12,495 nucleotides of DNA, taken from contig CABSAB010000016.1 in NCBI GenBank assembly GCA_902475515.1, forward strand, positions 1 to 12,495, in the 5' to 3' direction. Below, one piece after another: positions 1 to 6,175 of this stretch (positions within the stretch are counted from its first letter, which is position 1; each line of letters starts with the position of its first letter). Both the position numbers and the translations under genes were made by a program. This stretch comes from an uncultured Eubacteriales bacterium. GTDB lineage: Bacteria; Bacillota; Clostridia; Oscillospirales; Oscillospiraceae. The notes beneath the pieces are model-generated. The model saw only the letters and a program-made list of their open reading frames with translations, did no database searches and had not been told where the DNA came from.

Positions 1-179
1 AAGTACCCCGCCGGAAGGCCCAGAGCCCCGGCCAGATACTCCAAGGTCTTTACCGAGGGGGTGGCGCTGCCGTTTTCGATCTTGGAAAGCATATTGCGGG
101 TGATATAATCCCCCACCACATCCTTTTGGGTCATATGGCGCTCCAGCCGGGCGGCCTTGATCTTTTCACCAAGTGTCAT
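1..179 (-). CDS. XRE-family helix-turn-helix transcriptional regulator (N-terminal part)
   Basis: This is the first 59 codons of a minus-strand gene that runs off the left edge of the window. The protein begins MTLGEKIKAARLERHMTQ and continues with the pattern of a Cro/C1-type HTH_3 domain: a first helix, the 'MTQKDV' start of the scaffold helix, a recognition helix around 'TRNMLSKIENG' (about residues 27-37) and 'PSVKTLEYLAGALGLP' (about 41-56). Such proteins bind DNA as dimers, and many Clostridia members carry a C-terminal TPR or sensor part, which cannot be seen here. The start is ATG at 179, with AAGGGAG 8 bases upstream. It is divergent from the DUF975 gene, with a sigma-A promoter of its own at 261-289. 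Autoregulation is plausible but not shown. The target genes are unknown. Confidence 0.9.
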   Translation of the reverse strand, partial: MTLGEKIKAARLERHMTQKDVVGDYITRNMLSKIENGSATPSVKTLEYLAGALGLPAGY

Positions 180-222
180 AGCATACGCTCCCTTATGGTA
201 ATTTCGGATGTAAATACAACAC

Positions 223-239
223 CAAATTCGGTCAATTTG
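223..239. promoter_or_regulatory. Inverted repeat, candidate operator in the XRE leader
   Basis: CAAATT (223-228) and AATTTG (234-239) form a 6-bp inverted repeat with a 5-base spacer. It lies just downstream of the predicted transcription start of the XRE gene. A dimeric HTH regulator could bind such a site to repress itself. The binding is inference, and short A/T repeats occur by chance. Confidence 0.3.
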
Positions 240-260
240 TTCTGTAACTTTGGTTTACTA

Positions 261-289
261 ATTATAGCACGTTCCCGGGCGTTTTTCAA
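261..289 (-). promoter_or_regulatory. Sigma-A promoter of the XRE regulator
   Basis: On the minus strand TTGAAA (289-284) is followed after exactly 17 bases by a perfect TATAAT (266-261). Transcription would start near 254, giving a leader of about 75 bases before the ATG at 179. Confidence 0.75.
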
Positions 290-318
290 GGCGTTTGGGG
301 AGCATTTTTTCCTCTGTC

Positions 319-347
319 TTGACATTTCCCGGGGAGTGTGATAGGGT
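319..347 (+). promoter_or_regulatory. Sigma-A promoter of the DUF975 gene, extended -10
   Basis: A perfect -35 TTGACA (319-324) is separated by 17 bases from TAGGGT (342-347). That hexamer is preceded by TGA, giving an extended -10 (TGnTAGGGT) that can offset the weak hexamer. Transcription would start near 354. Its -35 lies only 29 bases from the -35 of the divergent XRE promoter. Confidence 0.65.
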
Positions 348-398
348 TTTAGCGGAGTAAACAGAAAATTTTTCCACGGAGAAAAGGGAGTGGTTTGG

Positions 399-1301
399 AT
401 GGATCGCCGTGCATGGAAGGAAGCCGCCCGGGAGGATGTGGCCCTTGCAAAAGACAACTCGGTCCTGGTCACACAGGTTTACTTGATCTTGACGCTGTCA
501 CTCGTGGTGCTGAACTTCTGCGCAGCACTGCTGCTGCGGCGTTTCGGCCCATCCGGCAGCTATCTCAGTGACACTATCAGCGCCGGCGGCCGGAATTATT
601 TGATCCAATGGCTTTTTAATCTGCTGCGCGGGTTTGGGCAGATACTGCTGACGGCGGGCTATACGGCCTTCATTTTGCGGCTGATCCGGCGGGAGGCGCC
701 CGGGCTGGACGCACTCTGGGCAGGCCTTCGCCGGCCCGGGCGGGTGATTTGGTTGAATATCCTGCAGGGCATATTCATAACATTGTGGATTATGTTGTTC
801 TTCTTCCTGCTGGGGCTGATCTATGCGCCGATTTCTGCTTATTTCCTGAACGACACCATATCAAGCGCGGGCTCTGACCCGGAAGCTATCCGGCAGGCCA
901 TGCTTTCTCCGCTGTTTCTGGCGGCAATAGCTGTATATATCATTGCTCTGGTTGCAATGGTTGTCTTTATCACCTACCGCTACTTCGCAGCCTATTTCCT
1001 GCTGATGGAATATCCCCAGCTCACCGCCCGTCAGGCGCTGAAGCTGTCCGTGACCATCACCAAGGGCCACAAGTGGAAGCTGTTTGTGCTGGACCTGAGC
1101 TTTTTGCCGTGGATTCTGCTTAGCTATCTGACCCTTGGCATTCTGCTGATCTGGAAGCTTCCCTACATGCAGGCAACCCGCGCCCGGGCCTACCGGGCCA
1201 TGATGGATGACTACGGTCAGCGGCGGAACGACCTCAGAGCCTATTGGGATTCCATGTGGGTCAAGGAACCTGCCCAGGGGCCGGACCAAGACACCGAATA
1301 A
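399..1301 (+). CDS. DUF975 family multi-pass membrane protein
   Basis: This is a 300-residue integral membrane protein with about five hydrophobic segments (roughly residues 21-45, 68-94, 118-148, 171-199 and 228-255). The C-terminal third carries the hallmark of the Firmicutes DUF975 family: a 'YFAAYFLLMEYPQLTARQALK' type stretch (about 195-215), then 'TKGHKWKLFVLDLSFLPWILL' (about 221-241), then the 'LPYMQATRA' block. The molecular function of the family is not known. Members sit in the cytoplasmic membrane and are common in Clostridia and Bacilli. I chose ATG at 399 because AAAGGGAG lies 8 bases upstream of it. An in-frame GTG at 390 overlaps that ribosome binding site and is unlikely. The gene is monocistronic, with its own promoter (319-347) and a strong terminator 5 bases after the stop. 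It could be under control of the divergent XRE regulator. Confidence 0.85.
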   Translation: MDRRAWKEAAREDVALAKDNSVLVTQVYLILTLSLVVLNFCAALLLRRFGPSGSYLSDTISAGGRNYLIQWLFNLLRGFGQILLTAGYTAFILRLIRREAPGLDALWAGLRRPGRVIWLNILQGIFITLWIMLFFFLLGLIYAPISAYFLNDTISSAGSDPEAIRQAMLSPLFLAAIAVYIIALVAMVVFITYRYFAAYFLLMEYPQLTARQALKLSVTITKGHKWKLFVLDLSFLPWILLSYLTLGILLIWKLPYMQATRARAYRAMMDDYGQRRNDLRAYWDSMWVKEPAQGPDQDTE

Positions 1302-1306
1302 CGCGC

Positions 1307-1338
1307 AAGCGGACAGACTTTCGTCTGTCCGCTTTTTT
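1307..1338 (+). terminator. Intrinsic terminator of the DUF975 gene
   Basis: A perfect 10-bp stem (GCGGACAGAC 1309-1318 with GTCTGTCCGC 1323-1332), extended by two A-T pairs, closes a TTTC loop and is followed by six T. On the minus strand the same hairpin has a GAAA loop but only two T after it. It is therefore probably weak as a terminator for the convergent phosphatase operon. Confidence 0.92.
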
Positions 1339-1358
1339 CTCTGCCTTGACGCAGGGCT

Positions 1359-1448
1359 TTACAGCACCTCCGCCGGCTCCGTAAACTTGTCACGAATGGC
1401 GTTCATGATTTCCTCCGGAATGCCGATGGCCTGGAGGTATTCCACCAC
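1359..1448 (-). pseudogene. Stranded native C-terminal coding remnant of the phosphatase
   Basis: Reading the minus strand from 1448 gives 29 codons ending in TAA at 1361-1359. They start VVEYLQAIGIPEE and continue EIMNAIRDKFTEPAEVL. This matches the amphipathic 'EYLxAIGI..E..xxIRxKF' ending that closes proteins of this phosphatase family. It is in a different frame from the upstream open reading frame. It begins exactly where the left arm of the 47-bp inverted repeat ends, so it is best explained as the original 3' end of the gene. The family comparison is from memory, not a search. Confidence 0.7.
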
Positions 1449-2086
1449 GGCTCCAATCCGAACCCGAAGCCCCCCAAGCATGTGGGCTGGGGGGCTTTGC
1501 CGTCGCCGGGGGGTGGGCCCATCATAAACGCGCCGGAGCGCATCTTCTCATAGACCGGCTCCAAAAACAGCTGGCTCACACAGTAATCCGCCGCGATATC
1601 CGCCCGCTCTACACCAGCGATGGACAGGAGATAGCAGGTCATCAGGCCCGTGCGGTCCTTACCGGTGGTGCAGTGGTACAAAAGCGCGCCGGGATTTTCC
1701 GCGGCGATGGAAAGCACGTCCTTTGCCCAGTCCCGGCTCTCCTCGGCCATGGAGATGTACTGCTCCCCCCAGCCCACATGCTTGGGGGGCTTCGGGTTCG
1801 GATTGGAGCCGGCCATGGCCGCCTCATTGAACAGCGGGCGGTGATAATAGGGCATGATCTTTCCAAGGGAACTGGGTCGGGCGGCGGCCTCGCCGGTGCC
1901 CCGGAAGTCCATGGAGGCGGTGACGCCGTAACGCCGGAGGTAGGCGACGTCCTCCTCCGGAAGCTCCGCCGGGGCCTCGCTGCGGACAAACACGCCGAAT
2001 TTGGTCACCCTGCCATCCTTCGTGGGAAAGCCCCCCAGGTCCCGGGCGTTATACAGGCCCTTGGTAAACAGTCTTCTTGTTGGCAT
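1403..2086 (-). CDS. Tyrosine-protein phosphatase-like protein with a disrupted C-terminus
   Basis: The protein reads as 227 residues. The N-terminal 'LYNARDLGGFPTKDGR' (about 11-26) and the P-loop HCTTGKDRTG (138-147, nucleophile Cys139 and Arg145) identify the Y_phosphatase3 family of bacterial tyrosine/phosphoinositide-type phosphatases. Asp60 in 'SMDFRG' is also typical. ATG at 2086 is chosen because AGGAAG lies just upstream; the frame stays open to 2122 without a better start. It lies 32 bases after the ABC permease stop and is probably co-transcribed. Residues 1-197 look native. From about residue 198 the sequence is the reverse complement of an upstream stretch of the same gene, after which the frame is lost and a short unrelated tail ends at 1403. 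The usual C-terminal helices are present downstream but in another frame. The catalytic core is intact, but folding and activity are doubtful. This is either a real pseudogenising mutation or an assembly error. Confidence 0.8.
   Translation of the reverse strand: MPTRRLFTKGLYNARDLGGFPTKDGRVTKFGVFVRSEAPAELPEEDVAYLRRYGVTASMDFRGTGEAAARPSSLGKIMPYYHRPLFNEAAMAGSNPNPKPPKHVGWGEQYISMAEESRDWAKDVLSIAAENPGALLYHCTTGKDRTGLMTCYLLSIAGVERADIAADYCVSQLFLEPVYEKMRSGAFMMGPPPGDGKAPQPTCLGGFGFGLEPWWNTSRPSAFRRKS
1448..1494. repeat. 47-bp perfect inverted repeat, left arm (apparent insert)
   Basis: These 47 bases are the exact reverse complement of 1765-1811, base for base, and the identity stops abruptly on both sides. 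The arm itself contains a hairpin: AAGCCCCCC (1467-1475) pairs with GGGGGGCTT (1489-1497). In protein terms it encodes residues 198-213 of the disrupted phosphatase, which do not resemble the family, so this arm is taken as the derived copy. Confidence 0.95.
1765..1811. repeat. 47-bp perfect inverted repeat, right arm (apparent source)
   Basis: This arm encodes residues 93-107 of the phosphatase (SNPNPKPPKHVGWG). It runs smoothly into the family-like 'EQYISMAEESRDWAKDVL', so it appears to be the native copy. The arms are separated by 270 bases of coding sequence. There is no transposase and no flanking target duplication. Confidence 0.95.
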
Positions 2087-2118
2087 AATTGCTTCTTCCT
2101 TTCCTCTTTTCGCTTGGG

Positions 2119-4836
2119 TCATTCTACAGATTTGAGCGACTGGACCATGTCGATCTTCTTCATACGGAAATACATCATCAGGTTCACCACCAGGGCAAAC
2201 AGCACGCTCAGCAGCACCGACACCACATAGTTCTTTGGCACCGCGTCCCGCCCGAACATGACAATATCCATCTCAATGGTCCGGATCAGATAGCTGCACA
2301 GGAATTTCCCCATCAGCTGTCCCAGGGCGATACCCAGCACCGTCAGGACAATGTTCTCCCGGTAGATGTACATGGCCACCTCCCGGTCATAAAAGCCCAG
2401 GACCTTGATGGTGGCGATCTCCCGGATGCGCTCGGTGATATTGATATTGGTGAGGTTATAGAGCACCACCAGAGCCAGGGCCGCTGCGGACAGGACGATG
2501 ATCGTCACTGCCGCGTCCACCACCTCCATGGTCTCCCGGAAGGACTGGGCCGAGGTGCGGATATTGGATGCGGACTGGACGCCGTCAAGCCCCATCAGAT
2601 ACTCACACAGTGCCGGGGCCTGTTCGCTGTCCGCCAGGGATACCAGAAGCTCATTGGGCTTGCAGGGTTCTCCCAGCAGCGCTTCATAGGTCTTTGCATC
2701 CATATAGGCATAGTGGTAAATGTAGTGCTCCGTGATCCCGGCCACCCGGGCCTTGACCACACGCCCGCAATCCAGGGTGATCTCATCCCCCGTCTGCAGG
2801 TCCAGCAGCTCTGCCAGCTTCTCGCCGATGAGCACCCCCTCCGAAGGCAGCGCCAGCGGCTCCTGATCATCCATGGTTCGAAGATCGATCTGCTCCTGCA
2901 ATGCCGCGGGATCATCTGTGACCATGAGATAGCCGTCGAGGCTGCCCGCATCGCTGGAGAATGTCACAGACCGGGTGGATACCAGCGCGGTGGACTCCAC
3001 CTGCACCGCGCTTTGCAGTTTCAGCTTGGCACTGACATCCGCCGCAGTGTCCTCCTCCAGGGCGGCCTGAACGTCATATCGGTAGATATCTCCGTACTGC
3101 ACATCGATGATCCGGAACAGGCTGGAGCGCAGGCCCAATCCGGCGATCAGCAGGGCTGTGCAGCCCGCCACGCCAATGACGGTCATGAAAAACCGTTTTT
3201 TATACCGGAACAGGTTCCGGGCAGAGACCTTCATGGAAAAGGACATCCGCCGCCACAGGGGGCCTATACGCTCCAGGAAGATGCGTTTTCCCGCCTTGGG
3301 TGCCTTGGGCCGCATCAATGCCGCCGGCGTAGACCGGGCCGTGGCCAGCATGGCCCAGAGGGTGGCCCCCACGGTGCAGACAAGCCCCGCCGCCGTAGCT
3401 CCCAGGCACAGTCCCCAGTAAACACACAGCTGAAGCTTCGGCAGGGTGTACATGATCCCATAGGATGTGAAGATCACCCATGGGATCAGGGTAGAGCCGA
3501 TGACGATGCCCACTGCCGCGCCGCCCACCGCCGCCAGCATACCGTAAATGAGGAATTTCCACGCTATGGCCCCGGTGCCGTAGCCCATGGCCTTGACGGC
3601 ACCGATCTGGGTGCGCTCCTCCTCCACCATACGGGTCATGGTGGTCAGGCACACCAGCGCCGCCACCACAAAGAAGATCACCGGGAACATACGGGCCAGG
3701 TTCTCCATGCGGGTGGCATTTTGGTCGTAGCTGACAAAGCCGTAGTTGCTGTTCCGGTCCAGAACGTATACGTCCGCCGGACGGAGGTCCTCCAGAGCGG
3801 AATCCGCCTCCTGCCGGGCCGCTTCCAGGTCCGCAAGGCCCTGCTGATACTCTGCCTCTCCGGCGTCGATCCTCTCCTGGGCGGCGGTCAGCTCCTCCTG
3901 ACTGTACACCCCATAGGCCGCTGCCATGTCCAGAGCCGCCCGGGTCTCATCCAACTCGCTCCGGGCATCGTCCAGGGACTGCTGCGCCTCGGACAGCTGA
4001 GCTTCCGCCTCCGCTTCTGCCGATGCTAGGTCCTGCTCCGCCTGGTCGATCTCCTGCTGGGCGTCAGCACGGAGGGTCTCATAGCGAAGGTCTGCCCGCT
4101 CCCGGGCCACAGTCTCCAGCTCCGCTGTCAGCGTGTCGATCTGCTCCCGGTAGTCCGCCCCATAGGCATCCTTTTCCGCAGCGCCCGCCGCACGGACATT
4201 GCAGAGGGTATATGTATCCATGGAGAAGCTCTTCCGGGGCAGCAGCACAAAGCCGCTGATGCTGCCGTCTCCCAGGGAGCCGGTGCCCCGGTCCAGGGAG
4301 ATATACAGGGGGCTGTGGGCGATACCGGTGACGGTGAACTTTTCTTCCGCCAGGGCGTCCGCCATATCCGGGCCGGGGTTCAGTGTGATCTCGTCTCCCG
4401 GTGCAATATCCAGAAGCGTTTGGAGCTTTTCATCCAGCAAGCACTCATCCGGCCTCTCCGGAAGGCGGCCGGTCAGAAGCTCCGGTCGGTCGAATTCCGA
4501 AGATAGATTCAACGCTTTTACGGTTTTCTGTGTCTCCCCCAGGGTGAGGGTTGCATCCACGGAAAAACCGCCCTGGGCCTCCTCCACACCCGCAGTCCGG
4601 GCGAAGGCCGAAACATCCTCCTCTGTGAGGCCCAGGGTGGACAGAACCTGCACGTCGTAGAACCCCGCGCCGTCAAAATACCCATCCGCCGTTTTCCGCA
4701 TATCCGGCGCGGCGGAGCGCAGCCCCACCAGGAACATCACCCCCAGGGCCACCATCAGGAAGATGGACAAAAACCGGTTTCTGGAGCTGTGGATCTCCCG
4801 CCACAGCTCCTTTCTCAGGGTCTTTTGCACTACCAC
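2119..4836 (-). CDS. ABC transporter permease, FtsX/MacB type, with coiled-coil insert
   Basis: This is a 905-residue permease of the FtsX-like family (COG0577 type). TM1 (about 22-40) is followed by a large extracellular domain with a long charged coiled coil (about 228-345, rich in E, A, Q, D and L). An FtsX domain comes next with TMs near 383-400, 429-455 and 470-498. A second unit follows: TM near 549-568 after 'SARNLFRYKKRFFMT', a second extracellular domain, and a last FtsX domain with TMs near 773-795, 828-850 and 870-890. Such proteins work with a MacB/LolD-like ATPase by mechanotransmission, exporting or acting on peptides, lipids or antibiotics at the outer face; the substrate here is unknown. 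The start is GTG at 4836, or GTG at 4830 sharing a base with the ATPase stop (TAGTG). AAAGGA lies 4 or 10 bases upstream respectively. Both choices imply translational coupling to the ATPase. Confidence 0.93.
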   Translation of the reverse strand: MVVQKTLRKELWREIHSSRNRFLSIFLMVALGVMFLVGLRSAAPDMRKTADGYFDGAGFYDVQVLSTLGLTEEDVSAFARTAGVEEAQGGFSVDATLTLGETQKTVKALNLSSEFDRPELLTGRLPERPDECLLDEKLQTLLDIAPGDEITLNPGPDMADALAEEKFTVTGIAHSPLYISLDRGTGSLGDGSISGFVLLPRKSFSMDTYTLCNVRAAGAAEKDAYGADYREQIDTLTAELETVARERADLRYETLRADAQQEIDQAEQDLASAEAEAEAQLSEAQQSLDDARSELDETRAALDMAAAYGVYSQEELTAAQERIDAGEAEYQQGLADLEAARQEADSALEDLRPADVYVLDRNSNYGFVSYDQNATRMENLARMFPVIFFVVAALVCLTTMTRMVEEERTQIGAVKAMGYGTGAIAWKFLIYGMLAAVGGAAVGIVIGSTLIPWVIFTSYGIMYTLPKLQLCVYWGLCLGATAAGLVCTVGATLWAMLATARSTPAALMRPKAPKAGKRIFLERIGPLWRRMSFSMKVSARNLFRYKKRFFMTVIGVAGCTALLIAGLGLRSSLFRIIDVQYGDIYRYDVQAALEEDTAADVSAKLKLQSAVQVESTALVSTRSVTFSSDAGSLDGYLMVTDDPAALQEQIDLRTMDDQEPLALPSEGVLIGEKLAELLDLQTGDEITLDCGRVVKARVAGITEHYIYHYAYMDAKTYEALLGEPCKPNELLVSLADSEQAPALCEYLMGLDGVQSASNIRTSAQSFRETMEVVDAAVTIIVLSAAALALVVLYNLTNINITERIREIATIKVLGFYDREVAMYIYRENIVLTVLGIALGQLMGKFLCSYLIRTIEMDIVMFGRDAVPKNYVVSVLLSVLFALVVNLMMYFRMKKIDMVQSLKSVE

Positions 4837-5531
4837 TCGATCCTTTCTACAGGGGTGGGGTCCGGATTTTGATACATGGAGCGGACCTTGCCGCTTCTGA
4901 TCTCAATGACCCGGTCCCCCATATCCTTTAATGCGGAATTGTGGGTGATGATGACCACGGTCATGCCGTCCTTCCGGCAGGTGTCCTGCAAGAGCTTCAG
5001 GACCTCTTTGCCTGTATTGTAGTCCAACGCACCGGTGGGTTCATCGCAAAGTAAGAGCTTTGGACGCTTGGCCAATGCCCGGGCGATGGCCACCCGCTGC
5101 TGCTCGCCGCCGGAGAGCTGGGCGGGAAAATTGCCCATACGGCTCCCCAGACCCACCCGGGAAAGTGCCTCCGCCGGGTCCATGGGGTTCGGGCAGATCT
5201 CGCTGGCCAGCTCAACGTTCTCCAACGCGGTGAGATTCCCCACCAGATTGTAAAACTGGAACACAAAGCCGATGTCATACCGGCGGTACTGGGTGAGCTT
5301 CTTCCCCCGGAGGCCCGCGATCTCCTGCCCATCCACCCGGATAGAGCCGGAGGTGGCGCTGTCCATGCCGCCAAGAAGGTTCAGCACCGTGGTCTTGCCC
5401 GCGCCGCTGGGGCCGACGATGATACACAGCTCACCCTGCTCAATTTCAAAATCCACCCCGTCCAGGGCCTTGACTTCGCCTCCGCCTGAGGCATAGACCC
5501 GTTTCACATTCTGTAACTCGATATAGGCCAT
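4830..5531 (-). CDS. ABC transporter ATP-binding protein (MacB/LolD type)
   Basis: This 233-residue ATPase powers the adjacent FtsX-type permease. All nucleotide-binding motifs are present: Walker A GPSGAGKT (40-47), Q-loop Gln92 in 'FVFQFYNL', signature LSGGEQQR (139-146), Walker B LLLCDEPTGALD (159-170) and the H-loop His197 in 'ITHNSA'. The 'FQFYNLVGNLTALENVELA' stretch and the 'DEPTGALD' form are typical of the LolD/MacB/SalX subgroup (COG1136), which pairs with FtsX-like permeases. ATG at 5531 is chosen because AGGGG lies 7 bases upstream and the protein then begins MAYIELQNV, as is normal. The open frame extends upstream to 5594 but that part covers the promoter. It is the first gene of the operon, and its stop overlaps the permease start by 1 to 7 bases. 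Confidence 0.96.
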   Translation of the reverse strand: MAYIELQNVKRVYASGGGEVKALDGVDFEIEQGELCIIVGPSGAGKTTVLNLLGGMDSATSGSIRVDGQEIAGLRGKKLTQYRRYDIGFVFQFYNLVGNLTALENVELASEICPNPMDPAEALSRVGLGSRMGNFPAQLSGGEQQRVAIARALAKRPKLLLCDEPTGALDYNTGKEVLKLLQDTCRKDGMTVVIITHNSALKDMGDRVIEIRSGKVRSMYQNPDPTPVERIEW

Positions 5532-5554
5532 GGGATCGCCCCTTTTTTGTAATC

Positions 5555-5569
5555 TAATTATTATAATTA
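5555..5569. promoter_or_regulatory. A/T palindrome over the -10 box and start site, candidate operator
   Basis: TAATTAT (5555-5561) and ATAATTA (5563-5569) form a perfect 7-bp inverted repeat around a single central base. It overlaps the -10 hexamer and the predicted transcription start of the ABC operon. A repressor bound here would block initiation. The site is all A/T, so chance symmetry is possible. Confidence 0.4.
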
Positions 5570-5594
5570 TAGTATAAAGCACCGTAGAAAGCAA
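5566..5594 (-). promoter_or_regulatory. Sigma-A promoter of the ABC transporter operon
   Basis: TTGCTT (5594-5589) and a perfect TATAAT (5571-5566) are separated by 17 bases on the minus strand. Transcription would start near 5559, about 28 bases before the ATPase ATG at 5531. Confidence 0.78.
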
Positions 5595-5659
5595 TGAACG
5601 GAGTGTGAACTTTTAGGCTAGCTTGCGGTGTATACCCACAGGGCTGTAAGGGGCGCAGC

Positions 5660-5703
5660 AAAAAGCGGACACATCACCCAGATCGGCGATATGTCCGCTT
5701 TTT
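5660..5703 (-). terminator. Intrinsic terminator of the thiI-cinA operon
   Basis: AAAAAGCGGACA (5660-5671) pairs over 12 bases with TGTCCGCTTTTT (5692-5703). Read on the minus strand the hairpin ends in a T5 tract and overlaps the cinA stop codon. The loop of 20 bases is long for a terminator but has inner pairing of ATC with GAT. The structure is A/T-flanked on both sides and could also act in the plus direction. Confidence 0.8.
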
Positions 5704-6175
5704 ACTGTTCTAGATATTCCAGGGCTATTTCGATGGCCCGTTCCACGCTTTGGCGGCGGATGTCCTCCCGGTCTCCGGAAAAGACATGCTTTTCACACCG
5801 CACTGTCCCCTGGGCATACAATCCCAGATAAACGGTGCCCACCGGATTTCCGCTGCCGTCTCCATCCGGTCCCGCAAGGCCCGTGGCGGAAAGGGCAAGG
5901 CCTGTTCCCATCAAATCCGCCGCGCCCCGGGCCATGGCCTTTGCCACAGGCTCGGACACTGCACCATATTCATCCAGCAGGTCCTGGGGGACGCCTAAGA
6001 GCTGATGCTTGATCCGGTCACAGTAGCTCACCACGCCCCCGGGAAACACGGCGGAGCTACCGGGCACTGCCGTGATCTCTCCGGCGATGCGGCCTCCGGT
6101 GAGGGATTCCGCCGTGGTGATGGTGCATTTTTTCTCTTTCAGCAGCCCAACCAGCTGCACCGCCTTACTTTCCAC
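5702..6175 (-). CDS. cinA: CinA C-terminal domain protein (nicotinamide-nucleotide amidohydrolase type)
   Basis: This is a stand-alone CinA-C domain of about 157 residues. Family signatures are 'TITTAESLTGGRIAGEIT' near the N-terminus, 'GSSAVFPGGVVSYCDRIKHQLLGV', 'YGAVSEPVAKAMARGA', and 'SATGLAGPDGDGSGNPVGTVYLGL'. Proteins of this family (E. coli YgaD/PncC type) deamidate nicotinamide mononucleotide to nicotinic acid mononucleotide in the pyridine nucleotide salvage cycle. The N-terminal MoCF-like domain of full-length CinA is absent, so a direct role in competence is not implied. Start choice is uncertain. GTG at 6175 gives the usual family length and overlaps the end of thiI by 11 bases. 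GTG at 6160 has GGAAAG 7 bases upstream and lies 4 bases after the thiI stop. An ATG at 6214 would overlap thiI further. All choices mean coupling to thiI. A terminator follows directly. Confidence 0.9.
   Translation of the reverse strand: MESKAVQLVGLLKEKKCTITTAESLTGGRIAGEITAVPGSSAVFPGGVVSYCDRIKHQLLGVPQDLLDEYGAVSEPVAKAMARGAADLMGTGLALSATGLAGPDGDGSGNPVGTVYLGLYAQGTVRCEKHVFSGDREDIRRQSVERAIEIALEYLEQ

Noticed and set aside
1307..1338. The DUF975 terminator as a true bidirectional terminator for the phosphatase operon
   Set aside because: On the minus strand the stem is followed by only two T and then GC-rich sequence, so it is unlikely to terminate well in that direction.
1495..1764. A phase-variable invertible cassette giving two alternative proteins
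   Set aside because: Flipping the segment would not give a second sensible reading frame and there is no recombinase nearby. Inversion is possible in principle but not as a designed switch.
1448..1811. The 47-bp inverted repeats as ends of an insertion sequence or MITE
   Set aside because: The 270 bases between them are the native phosphatase coding sequence including the active site. There is no transposase, and no target duplication outside the arms.
2089..4029. A 646-codon open frame on the plus strand opposite the ABC permease
   Set aside because: It is exactly antisense to a clear FtsX-type permease and its product is a low-complexity H/Q/G/R-rich translation with no domain. It is a GC-rich codon shadow.
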